61,552 nt of DNA from an uncultured Bacteroidales bacterium (GCA_902766045.1 CACXCA010000045.1:1-61552); one strand, 5' to 3'. Shown: positions 1 to 8,848, numbered from the stretch's first letter. Made by a program: numbers and translations. Notes: a model not told the origin generated them from the sequence alone.

Positions 1-2
1 AG

Positions 3-85
3 TGGGTAGTGATGGATTCGAACCACCGAAGGCAAGAGCCAGCAGATTTACAGTCTGCCCCATTTGGCCACTCTGGTAACTACCC
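3..85 (-). tRNA. tRNA-Tyr (anticodon GTA)
   Basis: Read on the minus strand this is an 83-nt tRNA. The acceptor stem is GGGTAGT paired with ACTACCC and the discriminator base is A. The anticodon loop is CTGTAAA, giving GTA for tyrosine. The long variable arm (GCTCTTGCCTTC region) is typical of tRNA-Tyr, and the T arm carries GGTTCGAATCC. CCA is not encoded. It lies 35 nt downstream of tRNA-Thr and is probably co-transcribed with it. Confidence 0.95.
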
Positions 86-120
86 AAACCTCTTCTTTCA
101 AAGAACTTTTCTTTCTTCTG

Positions 121-194
121 AGCCTCTTGTCGGATTCGAACCAACGACCCCGAGATTACAAATCACGTGCTCTGGCCAACTGAGCTAAAGAGGC
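121..194 (-). tRNA. tRNA-Thr (anticodon TGT)
   Basis: Minus-strand 74-nt tRNA with acceptor stem GCCTCTT paired with AAGAGGC. The D arm has AGCTCAGTTGG, the anticodon loop is TTTGTAA (TGT, threonine), and the T arm has GGTTCGAATCC. CCA is not encoded. The anticodon stem has one apparent T-T mismatch. It is the first tRNA behind the promoter at 236-267. In many Bacteroidales this Thr-Tyr pair leads a tRNA/tuf/secE/nusG cluster, which would continue past position 1. Confidence 0.95.
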
Positions 195-200
195 AATTTT

Positions 201-234
201 AAGCCGTTCCAGAAACGCTCTTCCGAAACGGCTT
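201..234 (-). other. Hairpin in the tRNA leader
   Basis: Eight-base inverted repeat (AAGCCGTT at 201-208 and AACGGCTT at 227-234) between the tRNA promoter and tRNA-Thr. No U tract follows it on the minus strand, so it looks like a 5' leader stem, possibly for tRNA precursor processing, and not a terminator. It could also mark the 3' end of hpf mRNA. The role is inferred. Confidence 0.4.
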
Positions 235-235
235 G

Positions 236-267
236 CAAATGTAGATATATTTTTTTTACTACACAAA
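236..267 (-). promoter_or_regulatory. Bacteroidetes-type promoter for the tRNA operon
   Basis: Minus strand: -33 TTTG (264-267), a 20-bp spacer, and -7 TACATTTG (236-243), matching the Bacteroides consensus TTTG-N19-21-TAnnTTTG. It lies just downstream of hpf and about 40 nt before tRNA-Thr. Confidence 0.75.
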
Positions 268-276
268 TAATTTCTA

Positions 277-582
277 TTATTTTTTTAGCTCATTCGCTTT
301 TTCCTTCGCTTTTTTAATGGATCGAATCATTGCATCCATCGCATTATCAAAAGCCTCCTCGAAAGAATCTGCTGTCTTTGTCACAACCAACTCGTTATTT
401 GGCATCAACACTTTCAACATCACTTCCTTATTATCAGAAACTTCTGGCTTAACAACTTGCAACGTCACATTCGCACTTGTAATTTTGTCAGAATATTGCT
501 CTAATTTGTTGATTTTTTTCTGAATAAACTCCTCCAAACTTGCCTTCACATCAAAATGAATAGCTTTAACTGTAACATCCAT
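277..582 (-). CDS. hpf: Ribosome hibernation promoting factor (HPF/RaiA family)
   Basis: Short-form hibernation factor of about 101 residues, expected to bind the 30S decoding region and stabilise inactive ribosomes in slow growth. It begins MDVTVKAIHFDVKASL and shows the family's alternating basic helix/strand pattern, with a lysine-rich end (KKAKEKANELKK). I place the start at the ATG at 582. A GGAGG-like ribosome site precedes it, and the 37 residues encoded upstream (MRIYRPRR...) do not fit the family and run into xerC. It lies 19 nt downstream of xerC, probably in one transcript, and just upstream of the tRNA promoter. There is no long-form C-terminal dimerisation domain. Confidence 0.9.
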   Translation of the reverse strand: MDVTVKAIHFDVKASLEEFIQKKINKLEQYSDKITSANVTLQVVKPEVSDNKEVMLKVLMPNNELVVTKTADSFEEAFDNAMDAMIRSIKKAKEKANELKK

Positions 583-601
583 AATCTTTCCCTCCATAAT
601 T

Positions 602-1486
602 TTATGCTCGAGGATGAGCTTGTTTATAAATTTTTTGTAACTGCTCGAAGGTCGTATGTGTATAGACCTCCGTGGCCGATAAATTCGCATGCCCCAACAA
701 TTCCTTCACCGCATTTATCTCTGCTCCGTTATTCAACATGGCAGTGGCAAATGTATGTCGCAACACATGAGGACTCTTCTTCTTTTGCGAACTTACGTAT
801 TTCAAATACTTATTGACGATCCGGTAAACCATCATGGGATACATCGGCAATCCATCTTCCTTCTGGAAAAAAGGTCCCTCCGTCCCTGTCGTTGCCCTTC
901 GTATGGATAAATACTCTCTCATCGACTCCTCCAGCGACTTCCCAAATGGAATAATTCTCTGCTTATTCCCCTTTCCCGTCACCTTCACAACTCGATTCAA
1001 AAGATCCACATCTTTATCTTCTATGCCAATAAGCTCCGATAATCGAATACCTAAATTATAAAAGGACTCTATCACTAACCTGTCCCTCACTCCATCAAAA
1101 TCATTCGAAAATACATCTTTTATATCGTCCAGCAACTCATTCAACTCGCCTTCCCTTAGGAATACCGGCAATCGTTTCTCTTTCTTCGGAGACACTACCT
1201 GCTTCATTGGATTATGTTGCACGTAACCGACCTTCATCAAAAACTTGTAAAACGATTTCAATGCGGACAACTTACGATTTACACTACTGGATTTGTCCCC
1301 CTGTCTCATCAAAGTGACAATCCACTCCCTTATATCATTGGTTTCAATTATCTTCGGATCAAACTCTTTTGACCGGCTCTTCTCAAAATATTCTGCAAAT
1401 TGTCGTAAATCAGTTTCATACGATATACTTGTATGCTCCGAATATCGTCTTTCATATTTTACATATTGCAGAAATTTATCAATCAT
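602..1486 (-). CDS. xerC: Tyrosine recombinase XerC/XerD family
   Basis: Site-specific recombinase of 294 residues, the usual Xer length; Xer proteins resolve chromosome dimers at dif. The N-terminal SAM-like DNA-binding domain covers about residues 1-100 and the catalytic domain follows. All catalytic residues are visible: R148 (GIRLSEL), K172 (VTGKGNKQR), H240 and R243 (HVLRHTF), H266 (LLGHANL) and nucleophile Y275 (TEVYTHT). Two adjacent ATGs (1489, 1486) fit the start; the 20 residues upstream are hydrophobic and unlike Xer proteins. The rpsU-xerC-hpf order is a common Bacteroidales housekeeping arrangement, so this is more likely the chromosomal Xer than a mobile integrase. XerC versus XerD cannot be settled from sequence alone. 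Confidence 0.92.
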   Translation of the reverse strand: MIDKFLQYVKYERRYSEHTSISYETDLRQFAEYFEKSRSKEFDPKIIETNDIREWIVTLMRQGDKSSSVNRKLSALKSFYKFLMKVGYVQHNPMKQVVSPKKEKRLPVFLREGELNELLDDIKDVFSNDFDGVRDRLVIESFYNLGIRLSELIGIEDKDVDLLNRVVKVTGKGNKQRIIPFGKSLEESMREYLSIRRATTGTEGPFFQKEDGLPMYPMMVYRIVNKYLKYVSSQKKKSPHVLRHTFATAMLNNGAEINAVKELLGHANLSATEVYTHTTFEQLQKIYKQAHPRA

Positions 1487-1574
1487 CATAAAAGATCTCG
1501 TCTTTAAGCACACTACGAATATAAAACGAAAAACAAACAAAAACAAATTTTTCCATCTTTTTTTTGAAATAAAA

Positions 1575-1604
1575 ATAAAAAAGGCGCAAGGTAAACCTTA
1601 CGCC
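1575..1604 (-). terminator. Intrinsic terminator after rpsU
   Basis: Minus strand: a 9-bp stem with one mismatch (GGCGTAAGG / CCTTGCGCC, loop TTTA) followed by a run of Ts, about 20 nt after the rpsU stop. It would separate rpsU from xerC, at least partly. Confidence 0.75.
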
Positions 1605-1623
1605 TCAATATTTCTTATAGAAA

Positions 1624-1815
1624 TTACTCCTCGTTTCTTTTCAATTGTTGAACATAGATTGCATGAATCTTCTGTTGACGCTTAACAACTGATGGTTTTT
1701 CAAATTGTTGTCTGTTTCTCAACTCTTTGATAACACCTGTTTTCTCAAACTTTCTTTTAAATTTCTTCAAGGCTTTTTCAATATTTTCGCCTTCTTTTAC
1801 TGGAACTACGATCAT
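1624..1815 (-). CDS. rpsU: 30S ribosomal protein S21
   Basis: A 63-residue basic protein beginning MIVVPVKEGENIEKALKKFKR, the S21 signature, with the conserved RRxFEKxGVIKELRxRQxFEKPS-type core visible as KFEKTGVIKELRNR. S21 sits near the platform of the 30S subunit and assists initiation; in Bacteroidota it is linked to the anti-Shine-Dalgarno region. The length is normal. The promoter at 1905-1936 leaves a 5' UTR of about 80 nt, and a terminator follows immediately. The gene is divergent from the aminopeptidase gene. Confidence 0.96.
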   Translation of the reverse strand: MIVVPVKEGENIEKALKKFKRKFEKTGVIKELRNRQQFEKPSVVKRQQKIHAIYVQQLKRNEE

Positions 1816-1904
1816 AATTTGCTTTTATTTATATTTTAATTTTTAATTTGCATTTCATCTACTTCTACACTTTTGAAACTAAAGTCCAATCGCAAAAGTG
1901 ACCG

Positions 1905-1936
1905 CAAAAGTAATGATTGTTTTTGAATTACACAAA
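1905..1936 (-). promoter_or_regulatory. Promoter of rpsU
   Basis: Minus strand: TTTG (1933-1936), a 20-bp spacer, TACTTTTG (1905-1912), a full match to the Bacteroides promoter consensus. The 317-nt gap between rpsU and the aminopeptidase gene holds this and a weaker plus-strand -7 box at 2110-2117. I see nothing else in it. Confidence 0.7.
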
Positions 1937-2109
1937 ATTTCAGTCTGCGTTTTTTCATTTTTTTATCCACATATCTCTTCCTCGTTTTGCAAAATAAGGG
2001 TTTCGCTACCCTCTACAACATGATTGCCGTTCTTCTCGTTTGCCATTGCAATCCTTGTTCCTTAATCATTTTTCTTATTCCTCATCATCAACGCAACCAC
2101 AATAATTAT

Positions 2110-2117
2110 TATTTTTG
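2110..2117 (+). promoter_or_regulatory. Possible -7 box for the aminopeptidase gene
   Basis: TATTTTTG fits TAnnTTTG and lies 15 nt before the ATG at 2133, implying a very short 5' UTR. I could not find a TTTG box at the right distance upstream, so this is weak. Confidence 0.4.
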
Positions 2118-2132
2118 TACAAATATTTAATT

Positions 2133-3896
2133 ATGGATAGAAACAGAATCGACTCAACAAAATCTTTTTTACAGGAACACGGAATTGATGTCATGATCAT
2201 TCCTACAGAAGATCCACACCTTAGTGAATATCCAGCAGATCACTGGAAACTACGTGAATACATCTCCGGTTTTACTGGATCCAACGGATTACTTATCTTG
2301 TCTAAATTCGGAGATGGATTATGGACCGATTCTAGGTATTATCTTCAAGCGGAAAAGGAACTCGACGGTTCATCTATCATCTTACATAAAGAGGAGAAAA
2401 CGGAACTATCATGGAAAGAATGGCTGCGACAAACACCTCCAGAGAACAGTTCCATCGGATTGAACGATACCTTATTTTCGCAATCCTGCATAGAGGAAAT
2501 CATTCGTATCTGTGAAGAGAGACACTTACTACTCAATTTCAACGTCATACTTCCTGTCGAAAACGATCTTCCTCCTCTTCCTGACAGTAAATTATTCATC
2601 CACAATTCTGATTACAACGGACTATCCTATACGGAAAAGAGAAATCTGATTTTTCAACACACGCAGGCCGACTATGTTTTGCTGTGCTCTCTCGACGAGA
2701 TTGCATGGACATTCAACCTACGGGCATCCGACACGCCATACAATCCAGTAGCCGTAGCGTATGCTATCGTCGGGAAAAATGAATCCTACTTCTTTGTCAA
2801 CAACAATAAGCTGACGGATGATGTAACAAATTATTTCAACGAAAACAACATCATCTGTCTGTTCTCTTATGAAAGCATTTTTGAGTCAATTCAAACGATA
2901 TCTGAGAAGGGTATCTTTTCTGTTGATCCAAACAAGACGAATCATCATCTATATAATAAGGTAAAAAAATCGAATCTCTTAAGGGAAGCTTCTCCTATCG
3001 AACACATCAAATGCATAAAGACCTCCACCGAACTGGAGAACATTCAAAATGCTTGTCTGAAAGATGGCATCGCACTAACTTATGCATTTGCCGAAATTGA
3101 GCAACGTATCAATGAGAGGCAACCATTAACAGAAAATGACATAGCAATCATTGCGAAGCAGAAAAGAAGCGAGCAAACTGGCTTTTTCTGCGAAAGTTTC
3201 TCTACCATAGCGGCTTACGGAAGCAATGGCGCTATTGTACATTATAATGCCGACCCGTCCGACTGCGCAACCATTGGAACCGACAATCTGTTACTGGTCG
3301 ATTCTGGTGCCAACTACCTAAACGGAACAACGGATATAACTCGTGTGTTCTGCTATGGAACGCCTACTGAAAAGCAGAAAAGCGACTATACTCTTGTTCT
3401 GAAAGGACACATTGCCATCGCCACTTGTCGTTTCCCAAAAGGAACGGAAGGGGCACACATCAACGTATTGGCACACCAATACCTTTGGAAAGAGGGATTG
3501 GACTACGGACATGGCACCGGTCATGGTATCGGCTTCTTCTTGTGCGTGCATGAGGGGCCTCAAAGAATAAACAACCGCTTCACAGGTGTAGTGCTGCGAG
3601 AGGGAATGGTCCTATCCGATGAACCTGGACTTTACAGGGAAGGTGAATATGGTATTAGGATTGAGAACATGGTGAGCGTCGAGCCATCCGTCAAAAACGA
3701 ATTTGGTGAATTTCTACAATTCAAAACACTCACCTTATTTCCATACGAAAGGAAGCTTATCCAGAAAGATTTGCTCACTCAGGATGAGATAACATGGATA
3801 AACAATTACCATCAAGAGGTTTTCAACCTATTATCTCCTCACATCAAAGACAATTACGCATTAATGTGGTTAAAAAATGTTACAAAAGAGCTATAA
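2133..3896 (+). CDS. Xaa-Pro aminopeptidase (M24B family, creatinase fold)
   Basis: Cytoplasmic metallopeptidase of about 587 residues that removes an N-terminal residue preceding proline. An N-terminal creatinase-like domain pair (starting MDRNRIDSTKSFLQ) is followed by the C-terminal pita-bread domain. The five dinuclear-metal ligands are visible: two Asp near residues 390 and 401 (VDSGANYLNGTTDITR), His near 463 (GHGTGHGIG), Glu near 499 (DEPGLY) and Glu near 512 (RIENM). The length matches the long three-domain aminopeptidase P class. A TTG six codons upstream is in frame, but the ATG at 2133 fits the family start. The gene diverges from rpsU and has no signal peptide. Confidence 0.92.
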   Translation: MDRNRIDSTKSFLQEHGIDVMIIPTEDPHLSEYPADHWKLREYISGFTGSNGLLILSKFGDGLWTDSRYYLQAEKELDGSSIILHKEEKTELSWKEWLRQTPPENSSIGLNDTLFSQSCIEEIIRICEERHLLLNFNVILPVENDLPPLPDSKLFIHNSDYNGLSYTEKRNLIFQHTQADYVLLCSLDEIAWTFNLRASDTPYNPVAVAYAIVGKNESYFFVNNNKLTDDVTNYFNENNIICLFSYESIFESIQTISEKGIFSVDPNKTNHHLYNKVKKSNLLREASPIEHIKCIKTSTELENIQNACLKDGIALTYAFAEIEQRINERQPLTENDIAIIAKQKRSEQTGFFCESFSTIAAYGSNGAIVHYNADPSDCATIGTDNLLLVDSGANYLNGTTDITRVFCYGTPTEKQKSDYTLVLKGHIAIATCRFPKGTEGAHINVLAHQYLWKEGLDYGHGTGHGIGFFLCVHEGPQRINNRFTGVVLREGMVLSDEPGLYREGEYGIRIENMVSVEPSVKNEFGEFLQFKTLTLFPYERKLIQKDLLTQDEITWINNYHQEVFNLLSPHIKDNYALMWLKNVTKEL

Positions 3897-3932
3897 TCCA
3901 TCAGATTTATATAATTTAGCAGAAATATTAAA

Positions 3933-5390
3933 ATGAAACATAGAAATACAATGAAGAAAATAATTATCACATTGGCAATAGCCTTATCATTCAATGGCTT
4001 TATTGCCTCAGCTGCACCCAGCGCCAAACCTTCAGACAACTACAAAATAGAACTTACCGTAAAAGGCATGAAGAGTACGGAAACAAAAAAGGACTCTGCC
4101 TATCTTGCATATTACATGAATGGAAAGACCTATTCGAAAGATACGGTGCAACTGAATAGCAAAGGATATGGAGTATTCACGAAGAAACATAAACTAGACG
4201 AAGGTATCTACATTGTCTATTTCAATTCTGAAAAATATTTCGACCTGCTAGTCGGTAAAGATCAGCACATCACCATCAATGTGGATATTGATGATTTAAA
4301 GAACGCTAAAATCGGCGGTGCAATAGAGAGTGTGGATTTTCAGAACTACATGACATTCCTAACCGAGATGAACAAGGAGAGATCTGAACTTGTGAACAAA
4401 TACAAAGAGAAGAAGATCGACTCCACCCAATATGTCAACACAATCAATGAGATGACAGACAAAGTGCAGGCTCGTCAGAATTCGATTGTAACGACACACA
4501 GCAAGGATTTCTTAGGTGCCTACATAAAAGGAACCATTCCTGTTGAGACTCCCGAGATGAAGGAATTGCCCGATTCTATTCGGAACCGTGCCCGCTACCA
4601 ATATTTCAAGCATCACTATTTCGACAACATCGATCTTAGTGACCCAAGATTTTTACGCACCCCTTACTTCCCTCCAATGGTAGATAACTTCATCAGCAAA
4701 CATGTGCTTCAGGATCCTGATACACTGGCAGCTGCTGCTTTTGAGTTGATCGAGAAAAGCCGTAAAGACTCCATCACATTCCAAGTGATGACAAGTAAGA
4801 TGATCAACTATGGTATCTCCAGCAAAATGATGGGAATGGATGCTTTATGGTATAAGATAGCAGAAAGATACTATTTTAACGGTGTGGCTACCTGGGCAGA
4901 TACTGCATGGGTTAACACCCTCAGAAAAGAAGCGAAGAAAATACGATATAACCTAATCGGTATGCAAGCAAGAGAATTATCCATGCGTGACTCAATGGAC
5001 AGAAAGGTGAAGTTGAGCGATGTCAAGCAGGAAGTAGTGCTTGTTTATTTCTTCGAACCAACGTGCGGTCACTGTAAGAAGACCACACCAGTGCTCCACG
5101 ACTCAGTCTATACAAAGTGGAAAGACAAAGGCTTTGAGGTATTTGCCTGCTACACGCAGACTGACCGTAAGGAATGGATGGATTTCGTGCAAAAGAACCA
5201 CATGCAGGACTGGATCAACGTCTGGGATCCTTATCGTGAATCTTGGTTCTGGGAATACTACGACACCTCTGCAACCCCAGGTCTATATCTGCTGAACAAA
5301 GAGAGAAAAATCATTGCAAAGAAGATCGACATGAAGACCTTGGATATGATTTTGGAAGAGGAGCTGGTGAAACGCAAAGCTAAAAAATAA
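3933..5390 (+). CDS. Secreted thioredoxin-like protein (TlpA/DUF5106 type)
   Basis: A 485-residue exported protein. A signal peptide (hydrophobic IIITLAIALSFNGFIASAA) is followed by a DUF4369-like beta domain (about 35-130), a helical middle region, and a C-terminal thioredoxin fold from about residue 350. The redox motif is CGHC (FFEPTCGHCKK, about residues 378-381), with a cis-proline context TSATPGLYLL downstream. Such proteins are periplasmic or outer-membrane-attached thiol oxidoreductases common in Bacteroidota; the substrate is unknown. Two ATGs (3933, 3951) are possible starts; the second begins directly at the signal peptide. It may be co-transcribed with the carbonic anhydrase gene 26 nt downstream. 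Confidence 0.85.
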   Translation: MKHRNTMKKIIITLAIALSFNGFIASAAPSAKPSDNYKIELTVKGMKSTETKKDSAYLAYYMNGKTYSKDTVQLNSKGYGVFTKKHKLDEGIYIVYFNSEKYFDLLVGKDQHITINVDIDDLKNAKIGGAIESVDFQNYMTFLTEMNKERSELVNKYKEKKIDSTQYVNTINEMTDKVQARQNSIVTTHSKDFLGAYIKGTIPVETPEMKELPDSIRNRARYQYFKHHYFDNIDLSDPRFLRTPYFPPMVDNFISKHVLQDPDTLAAAAFELIEKSRKDSITFQVMTSKMINYGISSKMMGMDALWYKIAERYYFNGVATWADTAWVNTLRKEAKKIRYNLIGMQARELSMRDSMDRKVKLSDVKQEVVLVYFFEPTCGHCKKTTPVLHDSVYTKWKDKGFEVFACYTQTDRKEWMDFVQKNHMQDWINVWDPYRESWFWEYYDTSATPGLYLLNKERKIIAKKIDMKTLDMILEEELVKRKAKK

Positions 5391-5416
5391 TCATTCCTCC
5401 TAAAAAAGTTACATCT

Positions 5417-5932
5417 ATGGCACTTATTAAATCAGTCAGAGGATTCACTCCCAAAATAGCAGAGAATGTTTTTTTAGCAGACAATGCGACAATCATTGGT
5501 GAAGTTGAAATCAAGGAAGATTCCAGTATATGGTTCAATGCTGTATTACGTGGAGATGTGGGAGCTATAAAGATTGGCAAGAATGTCAACATTCAAGATG
5601 GATGTGTCCTGCATACCACATACCAGCAGTCCACCATTCAGATTGGAGACAATGTTTCTGTGGGACATAATGTAACCATCCATGGTGCAACCATCGAGAA
5701 TAATGTATTATTAGGAATGGGATCAACCATTCTGGATGGTGCCGTCATCGGAGAGAACTCTATCATAGCGGCAGGAGCTGTTGTGACGAAAAACACGATT
5801 GTCGAACCGGGCAGTTTATATGCTGGAATCCCAGCAAAAAAAATCAAAGATGTATCGCCAGAGCAAACAAAGGATATGATCAACCGGATCTCGAACAACT
5901 ATAGGATGTACGCCAGCTGGTATCAAGAATAA
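5417..5932 (+). CDS. Gamma-class carbonic anhydrase-like hexapeptide-repeat protein
   Basis: A 171-residue left-handed beta-helix protein of the gamma-carbonic anhydrase (CamH/YrdA) family, predicted trimeric and cytoplasmic. Hexapeptide repeats run from about residue 20 to 130 (for example ATIIGEVEI, VTIHGATI, ILDGAVIG). The three zinc ligands are present at H66 (VLHTT), H84 (SVGHNV) and H89 (TIHGA). The short form lacks the acidic loop of Cam, so true CO2 hydration activity is uncertain. The ATG at 5417 begins MALIKSVRGF, a normal start. Confidence 0.9.
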   Translation: MALIKSVRGFTPKIAENVFLADNATIIGEVEIKEDSSIWFNAVLRGDVGAIKIGKNVNIQDGCVLHTTYQQSTIQIGDNVSVGHNVTIHGATIENNVLLGMGSTILDGAVIGENSIIAAGAVVTKNTIVEPGSLYAGIPAKKIKDVSPEQTKDMINRISNNYRMYASWYQE

Positions 5933-5942
5933 AAAAGAAGAT

Positions 5943-6755
5943 ATGACAGGAAAAGAGACTTGCAAGATCTTAAAAGAGATAAGACAAAAAATTGCCAATG
6001 AAAATGACATTCCTCTCTATACGGAGGAGTGCCAATACAAAGGCAAATGCAAAGGGACCTGTCCGAAATGTGAAGCAGAACTGCTTTATCTGGAAAAAGA
6101 ACTCTCAAAAAAAAGAGGTCTCTTAAACATCGCCGCAGTAACAGGACTCTCTTTTGCCCTCTCCTCCTGTCAAACACAATCGTCTGCAGATGAGATCTCC
6201 ACCGACACCCCTCACGTGCAAGGGAATCCAGTGGAAAACACGACCGACCAACCCATCTCCGACTCCATCATTCCGACCATATCCAGTCCTGAATTGACTG
6301 AATTGAGTAATACAGATGACTTAATGGGAGATATCCCTTATGAGCCTTCTCCCCACCATGATGAGATTTTTCTTCGATTGCAACAATTTATTGTTTATCC
6401 AGAGGTCATGATAGCTCAGAAAAGGGAAGCAGAGGTTGATCTTGAACTTACAATAGACTCGACCTCTCACATCGTAGAGCTAAAAACATATTCCAACGAA
6501 GACCCTCGAACATGGGATCATCCAGAAGTATATCTACAAAAATGGACAAAAGAGGATAATCCTTTCACTGAGGCTGTAAAGACAGCAGCAGAGAAAGGCA
6601 TCGAAGGACATTTCACCAATGTGGAATTTGATCATCAAGAATACTATATACAAATCTTTTTCACATTAGTTTACCCCAATGGTAAATGTATTCACGATGT
6701 CGCCAAAGAAGAGAAGGAGAAATCCTTTTGGAGTCATCTGCTATTTTGGAAATAA
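5943..6755 (+). CDS. Cys-motif/TonB-C-like lipoprotein of unknown function
   Basis: A 270-residue protein with three visible parts. Residues 1-55 hold a Cys cluster, C-x5-C-x3-C-x2-C (ECQYKGKCKGTCPKCEAE), like a metal-binding knuckle. Residues 57-75 form a hydrophobic stretch ending LSSC, resembling a lipobox or a membrane anchor. After a Thr/Ser/Pro-rich linker, residues 145-240 resemble a TonB C-terminal domain (VYPEVMIAQKREAEVDLELTID in two parts). The Cys motif would face the cytoplasm if the hydrophobic stretch is a transmembrane anchor. It starts 10 nt after the carbonic anhydrase stop, in a tight plus-strand run. I do not recognise a named gene. Confidence 0.6.
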   Translation: MTGKETCKILKEIRQKIANENDIPLYTEECQYKGKCKGTCPKCEAELLYLEKELSKKRGLLNIAAVTGLSFALSSCQTQSSADEISTDTPHVQGNPVENTTDQPISDSIIPTISSPELTELSNTDDLMGDIPYEPSPHHDEIFLRLQQFIVYPEVMIAQKREAEVDLELTIDSTSHIVELKTYSNEDPRTWDHPEVYLQKWTKEDNPFTEAVKTAAEKGIEGHFTNVEFDHQEYYIQIFFTLVYPNGKCIHDVAKEEKEKSFWSHLLFWK

Positions 6756-6790
6756 AACCATTTACGCAACTCTGCAAAGCCATACAATCC

Positions 6791-8848
6791 ATGACAAACA
6801 AAAAGAAATTTTACATCGTCGGACTTATTTTTGTGGTCTTGATAACAATCATTTGTAGTATATACTATAAACGAGACAGCATTGTCAAGTCTTACCTACA
6901 AAATAAAATAGAAGAAGTAGAGAGCCAGACACATACAAAAATTAGTATGGGTCCCATAGAAATGGATGGCTTAACGCTTATCACCCTCCACGATATTACC
7001 ATAGCGAATAGGAAACAGGACACTGTCGCCCAACTCGAAACCACCAAGATTCACATCAATCCTATCAAAATCTTTCGTGGAAGCAGGGATATTCATCTGG
7101 CAGAAATAAACAACGTCATACTACATGCTTCTATAAAAAAAGGTTCCAGACAGGATTCAACCGACGTCAAAGATTCTACAGCCACGGTCAAAAAACCGCT
7201 ATTGGATAAAGTCAGACGACTCACAAACATCTACAACTCCTTAACGCATCGAATGCCTAAGAATCTTTCCATTTCGGAGATGAACGTCACCATAGAAATG
7301 GACAGTTCCATCTTTCAAATGTATCTTCCTGAGGTCAAAATGTCTGACCGTAACTTCTACACTCAGATCCTATACAAGGAAGAAAAGGAGAACACGCTTC
7401 AAAAAGACAACAGCAATAAATATTGTATCATAGAAGGATCCTTGGCAAAAGGGACAGACGAAAATAGTCATTTGAAGATTTATGCTATCGAAGACTCACT
7501 GCTCTCTATCCCACTTTTGGAAGATGAGTATCAGACTACTATTGCATTTGATACACTAGATATAAATGTCAAGTTAGACAAAAGCAACAACGACTTGATT
7601 TATCTTTCAGGTGATATGCTCTGTCCGCACCTAGACCTGTTCAACAGCAAAGTCGCAGCCAATCATATCATTCTAGAGAATACGACCTTGCATTATTCAT
7701 CTAAAATAGGAGAACAATCCTTCGAATTAGATAGTACAAGTCTCATACAATTAAATAAGTTCATACTTCACCCCTACCTGTCTTGGTCAAAGCAAGACAC
7801 CATACAACGATTAGAGTTTAATCTAGAGAGTCCCAAAGACAGTGCTCAACATCTTTTCTCGTCCATACCGTCTGGACTCTGTTCTCATTTAAAAGGAATC
7901 GAGACGGAAGGAGAGCTATCCTATCATCTGCACATTAAACTCGAGACAGACAAGATAGACAGTCTGGAATTTGAATCAGCCATGACCCCTTATAATTTTA
8001 ACATCAAGAAGTTTGGCGACACAGACTTCCGTGAAGTGGCTCATCCTTTTGAGTATAAGATATACGAGGACGGCAACCAGATTGGTTCAATGATTGTAGG
8101 AGAAGAGAATCCTAATTATGTAGAAATGAAGGCAGTCACGCCGTATCTGATTCATTCTATTTTATTTTCAGAAGATGGCTTCTTTTTCTCACACAAAGGA
8201 TTCTATGACACTGCCATTCGATCCTCCATCATCAAAAATTTAAAAGAGAAGAGATTTGCAAGAGGAGGCAGCACCATCTCCATGCAACTCGTCAAGAACC
8301 TATGGTTAAGTAAAGAAAAGACACTCTCCAGAAAACTAGAAGAAGCGATGATCGTATGGATGATCGAAAACAAACGGTTGCTCACGAAAGAGCGAATGTT
8401 TGAAATCTATCTGAATATCATTGAATGGGGCCCCCACATCTATGGAGTACGCAGTGCCTCCCATTTCTATTTCAGCAAAGAACCTGCCGATTTATCCATC
8501 GAAGAAGCAATATTCATGACCAGCATCATTCCGAAGCCCAAGAAGTTCATGTGGTCATTTGATGCCAACCACAACCTAAAGCCCTACATGGCAGATTATT
8601 TCAAGCTGATCGGCGAAAAACTGCTGAGCCATGAGATCATCTTAGAGGAGGAATTCAATCATATCGATATAAACAAAGTTCACCTGACAGGTATGGCGAC
8701 CACCATCCTCAAAAAAGGTCCGGTTCCGACATCCGCCGAAGAAGAAAATGAGACGGAAGAAGAGTACGAAATAGAATCGAAACAACTATTCGACAACATA
8801 AATAAGAACGATGAAAATATTTCGGACAAGCCAAATAAAACAAATTGA
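6791..8848 (+). CDS. Membrane-anchored AsmA-like/GT51 peptidoglycan transglycosylase
   Basis: About 685 residues. An N-terminal membrane segment (FYIVGLIFVVLITIICSIYY) is followed by a long beta-rich region (residues 30-420) resembling AsmA-type proteins, then a GT51 glycosyltransferase domain (about 440-625). The GT51 signature is visible: catalytic Glu in SEDGFFFSHKGF (about residue 461), ARGGSTISMQLVKNLW, and RKLEEAMIVWMIE, matching glycan polymerases that use lipid II. There is no transpeptidase domain, so it resembles a monofunctional transglycosylase with a large extra domain. I start at the ATG at 6791, directly before the membrane segment; a longer frame overlaps the upstream gene. 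The 3' end overlaps nnr by 38 nt. Confidence 0.82.
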   Translation: MTNKKKFYIVGLIFVVLITIICSIYYKRDSIVKSYLQNKIEEVESQTHTKISMGPIEMDGLTLITLHDITIANRKQDTVAQLETTKIHINPIKIFRGSRDIHLAEINNVILHASIKKGSRQDSTDVKDSTATVKKPLLDKVRRLTNIYNSLTHRMPKNLSISEMNVTIEMDSSIFQMYLPEVKMSDRNFYTQILYKEEKENTLQKDNSNKYCIIEGSLAKGTDENSHLKIYAIEDSLLSIPLLEDEYQTTIAFDTLDINVKLDKSNNDLIYLSGDMLCPHLDLFNSKVAANHIILENTTLHYSSKIGEQSFELDSTSLIQLNKFILHPYLSWSKQDTIQRLEFNLESPKDSAQHLFSSIPSGLCSHLKGIETEGELSYHLHIKLETDKIDSLEFESAMTPYNFNIKKFGDTDFREVAHPFEYKIYEDGNQIGSMIVGEENPNYVEMKAVTPYLIHSILFSEDGFFFSHKGFYDTAIRSSIIKNLKEKRFARGGSTISMQLVKNLWLSKEKTLSRKLEEAMIVWMIENKRLLTKERMFEIYLNIIEWGPHIYGVRSASHFYFSKEPADLSIEEAIFMTSIIPKPKKFMWSFDANHNLKPYMADYFKLIGEKLLSHEIILEEEFNHIDINKVHLTGMATTILKKGPVPTSAEEENETEEEYEIESKQLFDNINKNDENISDKPNKTN

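Noticed and set aside
602-1486. The Xer recombinase as an integrase of a mobile element
   Set aside because: It sits in a conserved housekeeping run (rpsU, hpf, tRNAs) with no element genes or attachment repeats nearby, despite the adjacent tRNAs.
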